Positions 17,537-27,456 are shown, counted from the stretch's first letter. The stretch: DNA of 41,595 nucleotides from Prolixibacteraceae bacterium (GCA_028282705.1 JANQHI010000036.1:1-41595), one strand, 5' to 3'. Translations and numbers: made by a program. The notes: generated by a model not told the origin, from the sequence alone.

Positions 17537-18922
17537 CTAATAACCAGCGTTTTGCACCATATTTGAATTGGCATCCATTTCAGCCTTTGGGATAGGAAAT
17601 GCCAGCCTGAAATCACCATAAGGAATTGTTGCTTTAAAGTTCTGTTGAGAAGAGTATTTTTTAATATCAGAACCTGTTCTCATTAAATCGTCAAAGCGTT
17701 TTCCTTCAAACATCAACTCTTTTCTTCTTTCATCAAGGATGATATCCTTAGTAACAGTTGTGTAAGCAGGAATTCCTCTGTTAGAAGCAATTAAATTCAA
17801 TTGAGCTAGTGCCTTAGCAGCCTCTCCTTTTTCAAGAAGTGCTTCAGCATAATTTAATATAATTTCTTCGTAACGAATTATAAATACATTGTCTATACCC
17901 AACATATCAGGATATTTACCCATGTTTCTTAGCCTAACACCTTCAAAACCTAAAATGCCTTTACGAACATCGTCTACATGGAATATATTCGCTACTTCAT
18001 CAATTACCTGGACATCACCATAACTAGTTCCTCTGTAAATATAAGCCAATCCATTAATACCTCTTGTATCAGTATCATTGAAGGCCAATTCAAAGATTGA
18101 GTTAGGAACAACTGGGCTTTCTTCAAAGCTTTTAACAAAGTTATCTTTGGCAATAATCGAATACTTACCTGATCCAATTACTGCTTCTGCTGCTGTAATT
18201 GCTTTATCCCACATTTTGAAATATAAAGCAACATTTGATTCAATTGCTTTAGCAGCAAATTTATTTATAAATGTCTTCGATATATCATATTTGACATCCA
18301 TCATATCAAACCCTTTAGCCAAGTCAGCCATAATTAATGTTACACATTCATCAACAGGTTTTCTGGCTGGAGTTATGTTAACCTTTGCTGCATTTAATGT
18401 AGTTGCAAATTCACTAACATAAGGAACACCTAACGTTCCACCAGCATTCATTTGTCCGTATTGCTTTAATAAGTCGAAATGAACTAAAGCACGGATAACA
18501 TATGCCTGTCCTTGCATGTGTTTAATATAATCTTTGTCACCTTCCAAATCTTCGGGTACTTGAGCGATAATAAGGTTTACGCTTGCAATCACTCTAAATG
18601 CTTCATCCCAGAAAAAACCGGTATTCGCATTATAATCCAGGGCAGCTTGTGTAGAAAAACGTCCTGAGTTACCATTAGAGAAACAGTTGTCAGTTCGAAC
18701 TTCATTATTAATTATATAATCTCTTCCATAATAACCAGTGGCCGTTAAGCGACTTAAAGCACCTTTAAGGATAGCATATACATTATTATCAGATTTTATA
18801 TCTACTTCAACAAGTTTATTTTGTTCCAAGGTAGGATCTAAATCATCTGTTGTGCAAGCATTTATAGCTACTAGCATTAAGAATATTAATACTAAACGTG
18901 ATAATTTATTTAATATTTTCAT
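17537..18922 (-). CDS. RagB/SusD family nutrient-uptake lipoprotein (pair A)
   Basis: A surface lipoprotein that captures glycans or other oligomers and hands them to its SusC partner. The signal peptide ends in a lipobox, LVAINAC, with the lipidated cysteine at residue 23 followed by TTDD, an acidic context compatible with surface export. The body has SusD helical-repeat features: VIRALVHFDLLKQYGQ, the C-terminal EIILNYAEALLEKGEAAKAL, LDERRKELMFEGKRFDDLMR and FPIPKAEMDANSNMVQNAGY at the end. At 461 residues it is a normal small member. It begins 6 nt after the SusC stop, so the pair is cotranscribed. It ends in the hairpin at 17487. Confidence 0.92.
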   Translation of the reverse strand: MKILNKLSRLVLIFLMLVAINACTTDDLDPTLEQNKLVEVDIKSDNNVYAILKGALSRLTATGYYGRDYIINNEVRTDNCFSNGNSGRFSTQAALDYNANTGFFWDEAFRVIASVNLIIAQVPEDLEGDKDYIKHMQGQAYVIRALVHFDLLKQYGQMNAGGTLGVPYVSEFATTLNAAKVNITPARKPVDECVTLIMADLAKGFDMMDVKYDISKTFINKFAAKAIESNVALYFKMWDKAITAAEAVIGSGKYSIIAKDNFVKSFEESPVVPNSIFELAFNDTDTRGINGLAYIYRGTSYGDVQVIDEVANIFHVDDVRKGILGFEGVRLRNMGKYPDMLGIDNVFIIRYEEIILNYAEALLEKGEAAKALAQLNLIASNRGIPAYTTVTKDIILDERRKELMFEGKRFDDLMRTGSDIKKYSSQQNFKATIPYGDFRLAFPIPKAEMDANSNMVQNAGY

Positions 18923-18928
18923 GATTTC

Positions 18929-21900
18929 TTAAAATTTAACGTTAATACCCATAATATATGACCTAACAGCTGGAGTTTCTAATCCACTTTCGCCATCTGT
19001 ACCTACTTCCGGGTCATATTTTAAGTTGTCGTCTTTTACCCAGGTTAACAGATTGGTTCCCTTAACAAATACTTTAAGTCCTGCAAGGCCAATTTTATCC
19101 ACGATTGATTTTTGGAAATTATAACCTATGGTAACATCTTTAAGACGTAAGTAATCCCCATCATATAAGAATTTTGAGTGACGTTGCCATGGTTTAGTTC
19201 CAAAGTAAGATTTACCATAACGTGCTTTATCACCTGGTTCTTTCCATCTATCTAATACAACATCCATACTTTGGAAGACGTAAGAACCATATAAACCTAA
19301 AGAGTTGGTATAACGATGCCAGCCTTCATAAACTTTGTGGCCACCTGCAAAATATGCGCTTGCATCAACGAAGAACCCTTTAAAATCGACATGGATGTTA
19401 GCACCTGCCGTGATTTTAGGTATTGCACTACCACCTTGCCAAACTTGTTTAGCGGAATTGAAATTGGTAGTTTTATCTTCATTTTCGTTAATATCAATAT
19501 ACCATTCTTCCTGGCCGGTTTCAGGGTTAACACCTGCCCAGGTAGGCATATACCAACCATAAACAGGATGTCCTGTTTCAACCCGGTCTATAGTTGAGGT
19601 TATATTAACTTCATCGCCATTTAAATCCTTAGCTAGTTCAAGGACTTCGTTTTTATTGGTACCCAGGTTACCTCCAATATTGATATTAAAATCTTTAGAA
19701 CGAATAACGTCTATACTTAATTCTGCTTCAAAACCTTTATTCATCATCCTACCAATGTTTCGTGTTTGTTCATCAAAACCGGTAGTTAATGAAAGTGGTA
19801 CTTCCAGCAACATATCTTTAGTTTCACGATAGTAGTAACCAAAAGATCCGTTTATTCTACTATTTAAGAATCCAAAGTCGATACCAACATCTAAGTTATT
19901 AACTGTTTCCCATGAAAGGTCGTTATTACCAAAGTTACCAGGATATGATGCCCCCTCACCATTATAATCAGAGTTATAATTTAATAATGGATCAAATTGG
20001 TTAAGATCAATATTAGCATTTCCTGACACACCATAAGATGTTCTAAGTTTTAAAGTGTTAATGAAATCTACATTACTAATAAAATCTTCTCTGGTTAGAT
20101 TCCATGCTGCACCAACTGCCCAGAAATTACCCCAGCGTTTACTTGCTGCGAAACGGGAACTTCCTTCTCTACGGTAACTAAAGTCAGCAACAAACCTGGC
20201 TTCATCAAATGAGTAGTGAACCATACCTAAGTATGATGCAATATGCCAATCAGTAAACCAAGAATTTGCTCCTGTTGGTTTACCTGCTGAGTTAAGATAT
20301 GTTAATCCAACATCAGAAAAGTTTTCTCCATCAGCGGACAGGTAGTATAATTTGTTTACCTGATACTCTTGAAGAGCAGTCATAGAAAAACTATGTTTTT
20401 CACCTAAAAGTAGTTCGTAATCTAATCTGTTCTGGATTACATAGTTTGCTCTATTTCTAAATGTATGCCAAGCGGCTCCTCTGGTCGCTCCATCACCATC
20501 ACCACTAACCGGGTTTTGGTACTGTTGATAATTATAGACGTGATAATCTATGGTTGCTCTTGTAGAAAATACAAGGTTATCAATTGGAGTATCCCAGGTT
20601 ATACTATTGTTCGATAGAATTCTTGTATATTTAGAAAGGTTCAAATCTTCTTGGGCAATCCAAAGTGGGTTCGGAAGAGAACCTGGATTATCTAGCTTGA
20701 TAGATCCATCCTCATTGTATGGTAAGCTTGTTGCAGGCATGAAGTACTTAATCGTACGTGGAGAAGAAAAATATGCACTATTTTCTAACAAACCATCTTG
20801 TTTGGAGTAAGATACAGTATTCTTTGTGTTGAATTTGAAGCTTTTGCTCAAATCAACATTTAAGTTTAATGCTCCGGAAATTCTTTCATAAGTAGATCCG
20901 ATTACTGTAGCCTCCTGATCTAGATAGCTAAGAGAAGTGTAGTAAGAAACAGCATTTTCTCCACCTGTTGCACTTACATTAAATTCTTTCATTGGAGCAT
21001 TTTTATTTGTAATAACCTTTGCCCAATTTCCTTCTGGCCTTCCATCTTCATTCCATTTTACATATTTCCCCCCATTCCATGTTGTATAGAAATAATGTTT
21101 CTTAGCATCTTCAACTGTTCCTACACCAAAAGTATTCATAATTTGTTCTATGAACAGTTCTTCAGCTTGAGCGGCAGTTAAAACCTTAGGTCCATCAATT
21201 GCATCATTTGAAATTCCATAAGTAGCAGAGACATTAATGCTTGCTTTACCTTTTTTACCGGATTTTGTTGTAATAACAATAACACCGTTAGCACCACGAG
21301 CACCATAAGCAGCTGTTGCCGTTGCATCCTTAAGAACAGTAATACTCTCAATATTGTTTGGATCTATAGCTGCAAGTGTACTAAATGAAGAAGAAGCGCT
21401 ACTTGATGAAATATCTTCATTAACAATAGGTACACCATCTACTACATAAAGTGGGTTGTTTCCAGCCGTAATAGAACTTACACCTCTAATTCTTATATTA
21501 GCAACAGAACCTGGAGTACCAGATGCTGAGCTAATTTCAACTCCTGCAACTCTTCCTTGAAGAGCTTTGTCAATACTTGCTACTGGAATATCTGCTAACT
21601 CATCGCCGCTTAACTGTACAGATGATCCTGTCATCTCACTTTTCCTATGAGAAGCATAACCTAGCACCATAACCTCTTCTACCCCAATATAATCGGGTTC
21701 AAGGGTTGCATTCACAGTACTTCCGGTAATTGGTACTTCGATTGCCTTCATACCCACAAAAGAGAAGACAACCACTGCTGCGTCATCTGGTACCTGCATT
21801 TGGTAATTACCATCAATATTTGTGGTTGTACCAATTGTTGTACCTTTAACAACAACAGAAACTCCAGGTATAGAACTCCCATCTTCAGAACTTGTTACAG

Positions 21901-21985
21901 TCCCAGAAATGGTTTTAACCTGGGCATTCACAATATGCATACCCATAAAGGTAACGCATAATAGTAATAGCGCAAATTTTTTCAT
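18929..21985 (-). CDS. SusC/RagA family TonB-dependent transporter (pair A)
   Basis: This 1018-residue outer-membrane transporter has a signal peptide (about 1-21, ending VNAQ). A carboxypeptidase-regulatory-like domain follows (about 25-100, ISGTVTSSEDGSSIPGVSVV ... VFSFVGMKAIEVPI), then a TonB-box-like EEVMVLGYA. The plug contains GRVAGVEISSASGTPGS, IRIRGVSSI, PLYVVDGVPI and AAYGARGANGVIVITTKSG. A 22-strand barrel of the usual length ends in VRSYIMGINVKF. There is no STN domain, so it should not be driven by a FecI/FecR pair, and no regulator gene is adjacent. The upstream 454-bp gap holds palindromic sequences that may be operator sites. The substrate is not evident, since no enzymes accompany the pair. 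Confidence 0.93.
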   Translation of the reverse strand: MKKFALLLLCVTFMGMHIVNAQVKTISGTVTSSEDGSSIPGVSVVVKGTTIGTTTNIDGNYQMQVPDDAAVVVFSFVGMKAIEVPITGSTVNATLEPDYIGVEEVMVLGYASHRKSEMTGSSVQLSGDELADIPVASIDKALQGRVAGVEISSASGTPGSVANIRIRGVSSITAGNNPLYVVDGVPIVNEDISSSSASSSFSTLAAIDPNNIESITVLKDATATAAYGARGANGVIVITTKSGKKGKASINVSATYGISNDAIDGPKVLTAAQAEELFIEQIMNTFGVGTVEDAKKHYFYTTWNGGKYVKWNEDGRPEGNWAKVITNKNAPMKEFNVSATGGENAVSYYTSLSYLDQEATVIGSTYERISGALNLNVDLSKSFKFNTKNTVSYSKQDGLLENSAYFSSPRTIKYFMPATSLPYNEDGSIKLDNPGSLPNPLWIAQEDLNLSKYTRILSNNSITWDTPIDNLVFSTRATIDYHVYNYQQYQNPVSGDGDGATRGAAWHTFRNRANYVIQNRLDYELLLGEKHSFSMTALQEYQVNKLYYLSADGENFSDVGLTYLNSAGKPTGANSWFTDWHIASYLGMVHYSFDEARFVADFSYRREGSSRFAASKRWGNFWAVGAAWNLTREDFISNVDFINTLKLRTSYGVSGNANIDLNQFDPLLNYNSDYNGEGASYPGNFGNNDLSWETVNNLDVGIDFGFLNSRINGSFGYYYRETKDMLLEVPLSLTTGFDEQTRNIGRMMNKGFEAELSIDVIRSKDFNINIGGNLGTNKNEVLELAKDLNGDEVNITSTIDRVETGHPVYGWYMPTWAGVNPETGQEEWYIDINENEDKTTNFNSAKQVWQGGSAIPKITAGANIHVDFKGFFVDASAYFAGGHKVYEGWHRYTNSLGLYGSYVFQSMDVVLDRWKEPGDKARYGKSYFGTKPWQRHSKFLYDGDYLRLKDVTIGYNFQKSIVDKIGLAGLKVFVKGTNLLTWVKDDNLKYDPEVGTDGESGLETPAVRSYIMGINVKF

Positions 21986-22207
21986 AGATTAGAATTTTAG
22001 ATTAATAACTCACAATTAGACGCACATAGACTAATTCACAATCGCAAATGCAAATTAATGTAAATTAATTGTAAAAAATAAATAAATCTAAAAAAATGTT
22101 AAATCTAAATAACACTTATATTCACATTCAGATATTTACATTTATATATAAGCTTTATATTTAGGCTACTTCATTTAATAGTTAGGAAATAAAAATAACA
22201 GAAAAAC

Positions 22208-22244
22208 ATGACATATGTCATAATTTATACATGACTTATGTCTC
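22208..22244. promoter_or_regulatory. Candidate operator: tandem palindromes
   Basis: ATGACATATGTCAT at 22208-22221 is a perfect 14-nt palindrome. ATGACTTATGTCTC at 22231-22244 is a degenerate copy, 23 bp further on, close to two helical turns. Two similar half-site pairs on one face of the DNA suggest binding of a dimeric regulator upstream of SusC pair A. The factor is unknown. Confidence 0.35.
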
Positions 22245-22277
22245 ATTCAATCTTTAAGTTAACACTTCTACATGGAG

Positions 22278-22293
22278 TATGATAGTTATCATA
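22278..22293. promoter_or_regulatory. Inverted repeat TATGATA-GT-TATCATA
   Basis: Two perfect 7-nt arms separated by GT, 34 nt beyond the tandem palindromes. The arm sequence differs from theirs, so this would be a separate site, or chance in AT-rich DNA. Confidence 0.25.
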
Positions 22294-22439
22294 ACAAGCT
22301 GTTTTAATCACTATTTTAACCTGATATTATTAATAATAGTAAAAGAGTAGGCCTAATATTCAAAGCAAACTAACTAATTTACATTTTTAATCTCAAGCTT
22401 CTGTCCTTTATTAGATTATATTTTTACCTGGGTATAAAT

Positions 22440-24098
22440 TTAGTTTGCCTGAAGCAACTCTTTAGCAGCATTTATTGCAGATTTTGCAGGGTTTGCACCA
22501 CCAACCAAAGTAGCTATTTCCGAAATTTTCTCTTCATCGTTTAACTCTCTGATAAAGGTCAAGGTATGCCCAGCTTTTTCTTCCTTAAATACAAGATAAT
22601 GATTATCTCCCCTCCCTGCTATTTGTGGTAGGTGGGTTATGTTCAATACCTGGGTTGTTGAGGAAAACTCTTTGAGTATCTTCCCCATTTTTGAAGCTAC
22701 TTCACCAGAAATCCCTGCGTCAATTTCATCAAAAACAATGGTAGGTAGTGCTTGCTTTTTAGAAATAAGGGACTTTATGGCCAACATTAAACGTGATGTT
22801 TCACCTCCAGAAGCAATTTTTGATATCTCATCCAACACTCCATCCTTATTAGCCGAAAATAAGAAACTTATAGCATCTCTCCCGGTTTCCGAGAATTCTT
22901 CATTCATAATAGAGCTAACCTGAAATTTTGCTTTGGGCATCCCAAGCTGGCTCAACAACCCTACCACCTTTGTTTCTATTATATGAAAAACACCTTTCCT
23001 TTTTTTGCTCAATAATTCTTCGGCATCAAAAAGTTTCTTTTTTAGCTTTTTTACTTCAATTTCAAGTTTACTGATTTCCTCGTCAAAGCCAAAGATTTCA
23101 TTCATGCGCTTTTCAAACTCATCACGTATTTGGCAAAGTTCTGTAATTGATGAAACATGGTGTTTTTGCTGTAAACTATAAATGAGGTCTAACCGCTCGT
23201 TCACTTGTTCCAAAAGTTGAGGGTTAAATTCTATTGCTTCAGCAATGCGCGCAGATTCTTCTGCAATATCTTTTAATTCAATATATGAGCTTTCAAGCCT
23301 ATCTGCTAAACCTTCTGCTGCTTTTAAATACCCAATAATTTTGGATAACTGGCTACTCCCATCCCTAAGCGCAGCCAACAATGAAGCATTTTCTCCATCC
23401 AATGTACTTTCAAGCCCAAATAGAGTCACCTTAATTTCCTCTGCATGAGAGAGTAATTCTAGTTTTTCTTCTAGCTCTCCTTGTTCCCCATCAACCAGGT
23501 TTGCATCACTTAACTGCTTAAACTGAAATTCAAAATAATTAAAATCAGCTTTTTCTTTTTCAGCTTTTTCTTTTAATTTTTCAAGCTCAGTATACAGGGC
23601 TTTGTGCCCATTGTATATTTTTTTATAATTAGCCAGTTCATTTTTTATACCTGCAACAATATCAACCAATTGGAGTTGGAATTTCCTATTACCCAACTCC
23701 AGGCTTTGGTGCTGGGAATGAATATCTATTAACCTGGAAGCCGCTTCCTGCATAAGTTTCAGGTTAACAGGTGTGTCATTTATAAACGCCCTGGATTTTC
23801 CTGTAGGGGTTATTTCCCTCCTAAAAATAGATTGATGGTCATAATCAAGGTCATTTTCTTCAAAAAAGCTTTCCAGCCCATAATTCTGAACATCAAAAAC
23901 ACCTTCAACAATACATTTTAAAGACTTGTCTCTTAATGAATTCAATTCTGCCCTATTTCCCAGGATAAGCCCTAAAGCTCCTAAAATAATTGATTTTCCT
24001 GCACCTGTTTCGCCAATAATAATATTAAAACCACCTTTAAAATCTACTTTCAACTCTTCTATTAAAGCATAGTTTTTAATGGTAAGACGTGTTAGCAT
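22440..24098 (-). CDS. recN: DNA repair protein RecN
   Basis: RecN is an SMC-like ATPase that acts on double-strand breaks. The Walker A motif GETGAGKS is at residues 29-36, following MLTRLTIKNYALIEELKVDF. The middle is a long antiparallel coiled coil (about 150-350), rich in E, K and L. The ABC signature lies in IASGGETSRLMLAIKSL and Walker B in TIVFDEIDAGISGEVA, with QVLNITHLPQIAGRGDNHY after it. The length of 552 residues is standard. It is the last gene of the block bamD-rpoZ-coaBC-DUF4835-recN, starting 11 nt after the DUF4835 gene. Confidence 0.96.
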   Translation of the reverse strand: MLTRLTIKNYALIEELKVDFKGGFNIIIGETGAGKSIILGALGLILGNRAELNSLRDKSLKCIVEGVFDVQNYGLESFFEENDLDYDHQSIFRREITPTGKSRAFINDTPVNLKLMQEAASRLIDIHSQHQSLELGNRKFQLQLVDIVAGIKNELANYKKIYNGHKALYTELEKLKEKAEKEKADFNYFEFQFKQLSDANLVDGEQGELEEKLELLSHAEEIKVTLFGLESTLDGENASLLAALRDGSSQLSKIIGYLKAAEGLADRLESSYIELKDIAEESARIAEAIEFNPQLLEQVNERLDLIYSLQQKHHVSSITELCQIRDEFEKRMNEIFGFDEEISKLEIEVKKLKKKLFDAEELLSKKRKGVFHIIETKVVGLLSQLGMPKAKFQVSSIMNEEFSETGRDAISFLFSANKDGVLDEISKIASGGETSRLMLAIKSLISKKQALPTIVFDEIDAGISGEVASKMGKILKEFSSTTQVLNITHLPQIAGRGDNHYLVFKEEKAGHTLTFIRELNDEEKISEIATLVGGANPAKSAINAAKELLQAN

Positions 24099-24109
24099 GC
24101 AAGGTCGTT

Positions 24110-25018
24110 TTAAAAACTTTCAGATTTAGCAATTTTATCATATTTTGAGCCATTGGAGGGGTCAATTTCATTTAGGATTGTCAACACCCTATTTCGTTCA
24201 TCAGGAAATGATTTTGAAAATATCTGCACCAATTCATCTGATTTAGAATCAAAAAATATTTGCAAGATATATAATGAAGGCCTCCTCCTAAACACTTTTT
24301 GAAGTGAACGCAATGATTCAGCTATATTTGCCCTCCCCTCCTCAGGCTTGTCAGCCATAACATCCATCCCATGCCTGTGGTAATTATATAAACAATCCCT
24401 AAAGCCAGCATAAGACTTATTGAGCATATTCTCGACCAGCCAGTAGCGGTTCCGTTCATTTTCAAATGACTTCCACCCCTGTTCCACTGCATTTTGTGAA
24501 TTGTTCACAATCTGCTGTGCCTTGGTAAAATATTCTGTACCCCCTTCTGGAGAAAAGGAGTCATATTCAAACCCTAAAATTATATAAGCATAGTAAGCCA
24601 AAATATTGGTCAGGTTATCCCTATTCCCAGTTTCATTAAACACAAGTGGCTGGAACTCAACATATTTACAACGAAAATTATTATCTTTGATATTTAACAG
24701 TACTGTTTCATAAGTAGAATTAAAAACAGGCCTTTTAAGCTGTACCTGTATAGTACCTTTAAATTCATCTGAAGATATTTGTTCAGTGAGCCTTATAAAT
24801 ATGTTGCACTCTATCTGCTCGTTTGTTGAATAAACATGGTCAGTCCATTTTCGGTTATTCATAAAATCATAAATATCCTGGCGCATTGTCCTGAACAGGT
24901 TTTTATTAGCAGCCCTTATTTGCTGGTGCTGAACACTTACATTGCATCTAAACTCCTGTGCAAAAGATACTTGAAAAACAAGAAGTAATATAAAAAAAGT
25001 TATAGTTATTCTTTTCAT
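24110..25018 (-). CDS. DUF4835 family exported protein
   Basis: I place the start at ATG 25018 (MKRITITFFILLLVFQVSFAQEF), which gives a clean signal peptide and 302 residues. The frame from 25057 adds 13 residues that do not fit. The mature part begins FRCNVSVQHQQIRAANKNLF, followed by a WTDHVYSTNEQIECNIFIRL segment and, towards the end, PSLYILQIFFDSKSDELVQI. This is the pattern of the DUF4835 family that sits between coaBC and recN in many Bacteroidota. Some annotations link the family to type IX secretion; I cannot confirm that from sequence. It is likely periplasmic. Confidence 0.8.
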   Translation of the reverse strand: MKRITITFFILLLVFQVSFAQEFRCNVSVQHQQIRAANKNLFRTMRQDIYDFMNNRKWTDHVYSTNEQIECNIFIRLTEQISSDEFKGTIQVQLKRPVFNSTYETVLLNIKDNNFRCKYVEFQPLVFNETGNRDNLTNILAYYAYIILGFEYDSFSPEGGTEYFTKAQQIVNNSQNAVEQGWKSFENERNRYWLVENMLNKSYAGFRDCLYNYHRHGMDVMADKPEEGRANIAESLRSLQKVFRRRPSLYILQIFFDSKSDELVQIFSKSFPDERNRVLTILNEIDPSNGSKYDKIAKSESF

Positions 25019-25070
25019 AAAGATATTTTCAACCCAATAAAAGTAATAAAAAAACAAAAGAGGAAAACAC

Positions 25071-26273
25071 CTAAGACAATAGGGTTACAATTTTATCCAC
25101 AATGTCATCAGCAACTTCTTCCTTTCCTTTTAACTCAAAATCCTGGTGAATATTGCCCCTATCAATAAAAGTAACTTTGTTTGTATCAACCCCAAAGCCT
25201 GCCCCAACATCATTCAGTGAATTCAATACAATAAAATCAAGGTTTTTCTTTTCCATTTTTTTTGTAGCATTGGCATATTCATCATTGGTTTCAAGTGCAA
25301 AGCCTACCAATATTTGATGGTTTGCCTTTATTTTGCCCAAGCTGGCTGCAATGTCTTCAGTAGGTTTTAGTTTAATTTCCAGGTTATCCCTTGTTTTTTT
25401 TACCTTTTCAGCTCTAGGAGTTGAAGGTGTATAATCAGCCACAGCAGCAGCCATAACAGCTCCATCGCAATTGGGATAATAGTTATGGCAGGCCTCATAC
25501 ATTTGTGAGGCACTTTCTACCTGGATTACTTCTATATTGTTATTTTGGGTGGTAATGCCAACAGGACCTGAAACCAGTTTCACTTCTGCCCCTTCATTTG
25601 CCAATGATTCAGCAATGGCATAGCCCATTTTTCCAGAAGAGTAATTGCCAATAAAACGAACAGGGTCTATCTTTTCATGGGTAGGCCCTGCGGTTACAAG
25701 GAAAGTTCTATTTAAAAGTTTTTTTTTCCTGATAACAGAATTTACTATTACCTCCAGAATTTGCTCAGGTTCTTCCATCCTCCCTTTCCCTTCAAGCCCA
25801 CTTGCAAGAGCACCTTCCTGGGGTTCCACTATAATGTTGCCATATGACTGGAGGATTTTTAGGTTTTCACCAGTTGATGGGTGGGCAAACATGTCTAAAT
25901 CCATAGCAGGTGCAACCATCACAGGGCATTTTGCAGACATATATGTGGTGATCAGCATGTTATCAGCAACACCATGCGCCATTTTAGCAATAGTTGCTGC
26001 TGTAGCAGGTGCAACAACCATCAGGTTAGCCCATAGGCCAAGGTCTACATGGCTATTCCATGTCCCATCATTAGCCCCAAAAAATTCGCTTATTACAGGT
26101 TTATTTGAAAGTGCTGATAAAGTAACTGGGGTAATAAACTCTTTGCCTGCTGGTGTTATCACCACTTGCACTTCAGCTCCCTCTTTTACAAGCAGCCTTA
26201 AAAGATAAGCTGCCTTGTAAGCAGCTATACTTCCTGTTATACCTAAAATAATATTTTTGCCTTTTAGCCTCAT
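25071..26273 (-). CDS. coaBC: Bifunctional CoaBC (PPC synthetase/decarboxylase)
   Basis: This enzyme makes 4'-phosphopantetheine in coenzyme A synthesis: it joins cysteine to 4'-phosphopantothenate with CTP, then decarboxylates with FMN. The N-terminal flavoprotein decarboxylase (CoaC) contains the catalytic histidine H75 in WNSHVDLG, the substrate-clamp ASGLEGKGRM and the cysteine of SAKCPVMVAPAMD. The C-terminal synthetase (CoaB) contains FLVTAGPTHEKIDPVRFIGN, YSSGKMGYAIAESL and the metal and CTP region AAVADYTPS ... LKPTEDIAA. The 400-residue length is normal. It lies 12 nt after rpoZ in the same operon. Confidence 0.96.
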   Translation of the reverse strand: MRLKGKNIILGITGSIAAYKAAYLLRLLVKEGAEVQVVITPAGKEFITPVTLSALSNKPVISEFFGANDGTWNSHVDLGLWANLMVVAPATAATIAKMAHGVADNMLITTYMSAKCPVMVAPAMDLDMFAHPSTGENLKILQSYGNIIVEPQEGALASGLEGKGRMEEPEQILEVIVNSVIRKKKLLNRTFLVTAGPTHEKIDPVRFIGNYSSGKMGYAIAESLANEGAEVKLVSGPVGITTQNNNIEVIQVESASQMYEACHNYYPNCDGAVMAAAVADYTPSTPRAEKVKKTRDNLEIKLKPTEDIAASLGKIKANHQILVGFALETNDEYANATKKMEKKNLDFIVLNSLNDVGAGFGVDTNKVTFIDRGNIHQDFELKGKEEVADDIVDKIVTLLS

Positions 26274-26285
26274 AAAGGCAGCAAT

Positions 26286-26621
26286 TTATGCTTTTTTGCG
26301 GCTTTCCTTAGCAGGGTTCCTATGGTAAATTTGCCCTTCTATTAATTCCTGGTATGCTATTAAGCTGGGCTTGGGAAGCCTTTCATAAAATTTTGAGATT
26401 TCAATTTGTTCCCTGTTTTCAAAAATCTCCTCTAAATTATCAGTATAAGATGCAAACTCTTGCAGTTTCTGGTTCAATTCTTCCTTCAGTTCTGAAGAAA
26501 TTTGGTTGGCCCTTTTGGCAAGGGTCATTACTGTTTCATACACATTACCTGTTTCCTGTGATAACAAATGCAAGTCACGAGGAACAGTTGTATTGGATGC
26601 TTTAGTTTTTTTATAATCCAT
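26286..26621 (-). CDS. rpoZ: RNA polymerase omega subunit (Bacteroidota type)
   Basis: The 111-residue product MDYKKTKASNTTVPRDLHLL is the Bacteroidota omega form. The conserved core is NVYETVMTLAKRANQISSEL, equivalent to the R-x-x-Q-I region of E. coli omega that clamps beta-prime. The C-terminal tail (FYERLPKPSLIAYQELIEG) is phylum-specific. Omega helps assemble and stabilise RNA polymerase. It sits between bamD and coaBC with short gaps, in a gene order widely kept in the phylum. Confidence 0.9.
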   Translation of the reverse strand: MDYKKTKASNTTVPRDLHLLSQETGNVYETVMTLAKRANQISSELKEELNQKLQEFASYTDNLEEIFENREQIEISKFYERLPKPSLIAYQELIEGQIYHRNPAKESRKKA

Positions 26622-26630
26622 ATACTTTAA

Positions 26631-27446
26631 TTAATTTGTCTCTTGGTCTTCTTTATAATTTAACAACTTTGCAGTTGTTTTATGGTATTTTTCAATTTCT
26701 TTTGAATACTTGCTGTCAGGGAATTCATCCACAAATGCAAAATATTCGTCAAGTGCCAATGAAAGCCTATCCATTTTTTTCTCCTCCACACTGTTGACAG
26801 CTAATAAATACCTTGATTTCAATATCATATACATTAGTTCTTCACGGTATTTGCTATCTGGATATTCTTTCAAAGCATTGTTTAGTGCAACCACTGATGC
26901 TTTATAGTTTTCAAAATCATAATATAGTTTTGCTGACAAATACGATTTCATTACCAATTTATCTTGCAATTCCATAATAAGCCTGCTTGCTTCTTCAACC
27001 CTCTCGTTAAATGGATACAGGTTTATATAAAGTTGTAAGGCATCAATTGCTTTTTGCGTAACCTCCTGATCAAGCCTTGGTTTGGGCGACATCAGGTAAT
27101 AACAATAGCCGACCATGTATTGGGCTTCCTCAACATATTCACTGGTAGAGAACTCTTTAACCAATGTATTAAAATAATGCCCAGCCATTAAATAGTCTCT
27201 TTGCCCTAACATGCTTTTGGCAAAATAATAATAAATCTTGTCAGCTTTATTGGTTCCACGATATATGTTTATCAATTCCTGGAATAGTGTACCAGCCTTG
27301 GCAAATTCACCTTCTTCGTAAAGTTCAATAGCCTTTTTGTATTTGAATTCATAATCAGTACTCTTGACAATTTTATTAAAATCGCCACATGAGGTTAACA
27401 TGCCTAAATACAACACTATTCCTAGTCCAAATATTCTCATTTTCAT
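26631..27446 (-). CDS. bamD: Outer-membrane assembly lipoprotein BamD
   Basis: BamD is the essential TPR lipoprotein of the beta-barrel assembly machine. The signal peptide ends in a lipobox, LGMLTSC, followed by GDFNKIVKSTDYEFKYKKA. The body is a series of tetratricopeptide repeats: ELYEEGEFAKAGTLFQELIN, YYFAKSMLGQRDYLMAGHYF, EEAQYMVGYCYYLMSPKPRL, and others. Three in-frame ATGs compete (27452, 27446, 27440). A candidate promoter at 27457-27464 would put the transcript start almost on the first, so 27446 or 27440 is preferred. It is the first gene of the bamD-rpoZ-coaBC-DUF4835-recN operon. Confidence 0.92.
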   Translation of the reverse strand: MKMRIFGLGIVLYLGMLTSCGDFNKIVKSTDYEFKYKKAIELYEEGEFAKAGTLFQELINIYRGTNKADKIYYYFAKSMLGQRDYLMAGHYFNTLVKEFSTSEYVEEAQYMVGYCYYLMSPKPRLDQEVTQKAIDALQLYINLYPFNERVEEASRLIMELQDKLVMKSYLSAKLYYDFENYKASVVALNNALKEYPDSKYREELMYMILKSRYLLAVNSVEEKKMDRLSLALDEYFAFVDEFPDSKYSKEIEKYHKTTAKLLNYKEDQETN

Positions 27447-27456
27447 AAACATGGCG

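Larger units (their letters stand above)
21986..22439. other. Intergenic region upstream of SusC pair A
   Basis: This AT-rich stretch of 454 bp lies between the recN stop and the divergently read SusC start. I find no ORF, tRNA or TAnnTTTG element on the minus strand. It does contain a perfect 14-nt palindrome with a degenerate second copy, and a further inverted repeat, listed separately. Confidence 0.6.
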
